NCBI GenBank assembly: GCA_023392135.1
Contig: JAEVZQ010000168.1
Coordinates: 1-6,228, forward strand
From: Pseudomonadota bacterium
Lineage (GTDB): Bacteria; Pseudomonadota; Alphaproteobacteria; Rhizobiales; Hyphomicrobiaceae
DNA: 6,228 bases
Direction of reading: 5' to 3'
Below the pieces are notes generated by a model. That model did no database searches. It had not been told where the DNA came from and was given only the letters and a program-made list of their open reading frames with translations. The position numbers and the translations under genes were made by a program. Each line of letters opens with the position of its first letter. The first letter of the stretch is position 1. Shown here piece after piece: positions 5,778-6,228 of the stretch.

Positions 5778-6228
5778 CGCCCTGACCCAACCAGCCGCGC
5801 AAAGCGCCAAGTCGGGCAAATCGTTTGGGTTACGAAAAAGGCTACGGGCAACCTTCCACATATTCGTGCGGCCGTCAGCGCCGAGGCCGGTGAGCGCAGC
5901 GGCGGGCACCCGGTAATGGGCCGGGTCGCAGACCACTCTCAGCGCAGCAAATCCGACGCCGAGCTCGGCTGCGAGCAGAGCGGCCTCCCAGGATTCCATA
6001 TCGACGACATGCGCGCCGGTGGCTGAACGCAATGCCTGCTTTTCACCCGGCGTGCATCGGGGCTCTTCCACTGCCGCTATGTTGCCGCTGACCACATCGG
6101 GAATGTCCGCGGATAGCCTCGAGCTGAGTCGACTCCTCAGCGCTGCATCAGCCGTCAGCCGCTAGCTGCCGCGAAAAATCTGCTGCGCCCCCACGCCCCG
6201 GCCTGGGGCGAGTTCAGGGGAGAGCCCG
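5715..6228 (-). pseudogene. hpnG: Hopanoid-associated phosphorylase hpnG, interrupted by TAG, 5' end outside window
   Basis: HpnG is a purine-nucleoside-phosphorylase-like cytosolic enzyme that removes adenine from adenosylhopane made by HpnH. Read on the - strand, the frame from the window edge gives GLSPELAPGRGVGAQQIFRG and a serine. It then meets TAG (bases 6164-6162) and continues in the same frame as RLTADAALRSRL. Beyond that are GNIAAVEEP, ATGAHVVDMES (the family DMES motif, V-S at 6005-5991), FAALRVVCDP, VPAAALTGLGADG and the tail GAGFGLSNL, ending TGA at 5717-5715. Both sides of the TAG fit HpnG in register (compare the usual GGLxPxLxPGxxVV and the later PTDxAW), so a single base change, for example from CAG or GAG, would explain the break. 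The first start after the TAG is a GTG at 6095, which would leave 126 residues lacking the N-terminal half, without a visible ribosome binding site. Sequencing error or stop readthrough are alternatives. The identity is firm; the nonfunctional state is likely but unproven. Confidence 0.75.

Noticed and set aside
5778..6228. Right end as an intergenic region
   Set aside because: The - strand frame through this stretch matches HpnG motifs, so it is coding-derived and not empty.

Overview
The window is GC-rich, gene-dense DNA that looks alphaproteobacterial, probably Rhizobiales-like. That assignment is inferred from protein style, codon use and gene content; nothing here fixes a species. It holds a lipid and hopanoid gene cluster, almost all of it on the + strand.

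Layout: (1) the last 29 codons of what is probably an AI-2E-family permease end at position 92. (2) A gap of about 180 bases carries weak hairpins. (3) A cyclopropane-fatty-acyl-phospholipid synthase gene (cfa) is followed after 1 base by an uncharacterised protein with a probable YkoP-like domain. (4) A 121-base gap precedes hpnI, the glycosyltransferase of bacteriohopanetetrol-glucosamine synthesis. (5) A 186-base gap contains a hairpin and a promoter-like sequence. (6) ispH (HMBPP reductase) and hpnH (radical-SAM adenosylhopane synthase) follow, 9 bases apart. (7) On the - strand, converging on hpnH and overlapping its 3' end by 63 bases, lies the C-terminal part of hpnG (hopanoid-associated phosphorylase). 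Its reading frame is interrupted by an in-frame TAG and runs off the right edge of the window.

How the genes fit together: IspH makes IPP/DMAPP, the C5 units for squalene and hopene. HpnH joins a 5'-deoxyadenosyl group to diploptene. HpnG removes adenine to give a ribosyl hopane on the way to bacteriohopanetetrol. HpnI adds N-acetylglucosamine to bacteriohopanetetrol. Cfa modifies phospholipid acyl chains, so the locus looks like a membrane-remodelling module. Squalene-hopene cyclase and the squalene genes are not in the window.

The two most notable observations are these. The gaps in front of hpnI and ispH each contain the same sequence, GAAAC-16 bases-CGTT, one mismatch from the alphaproteobacterial general-stress (EcfG/RpoE2) promoter consensus. 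The hpnG copy appears to be broken by a single nonsense codon, with recognisable HpnG-like sequence on both sides of it in one frame. No RNA genes, CRISPR arrays, insertion sequences or attachment sites were seen.
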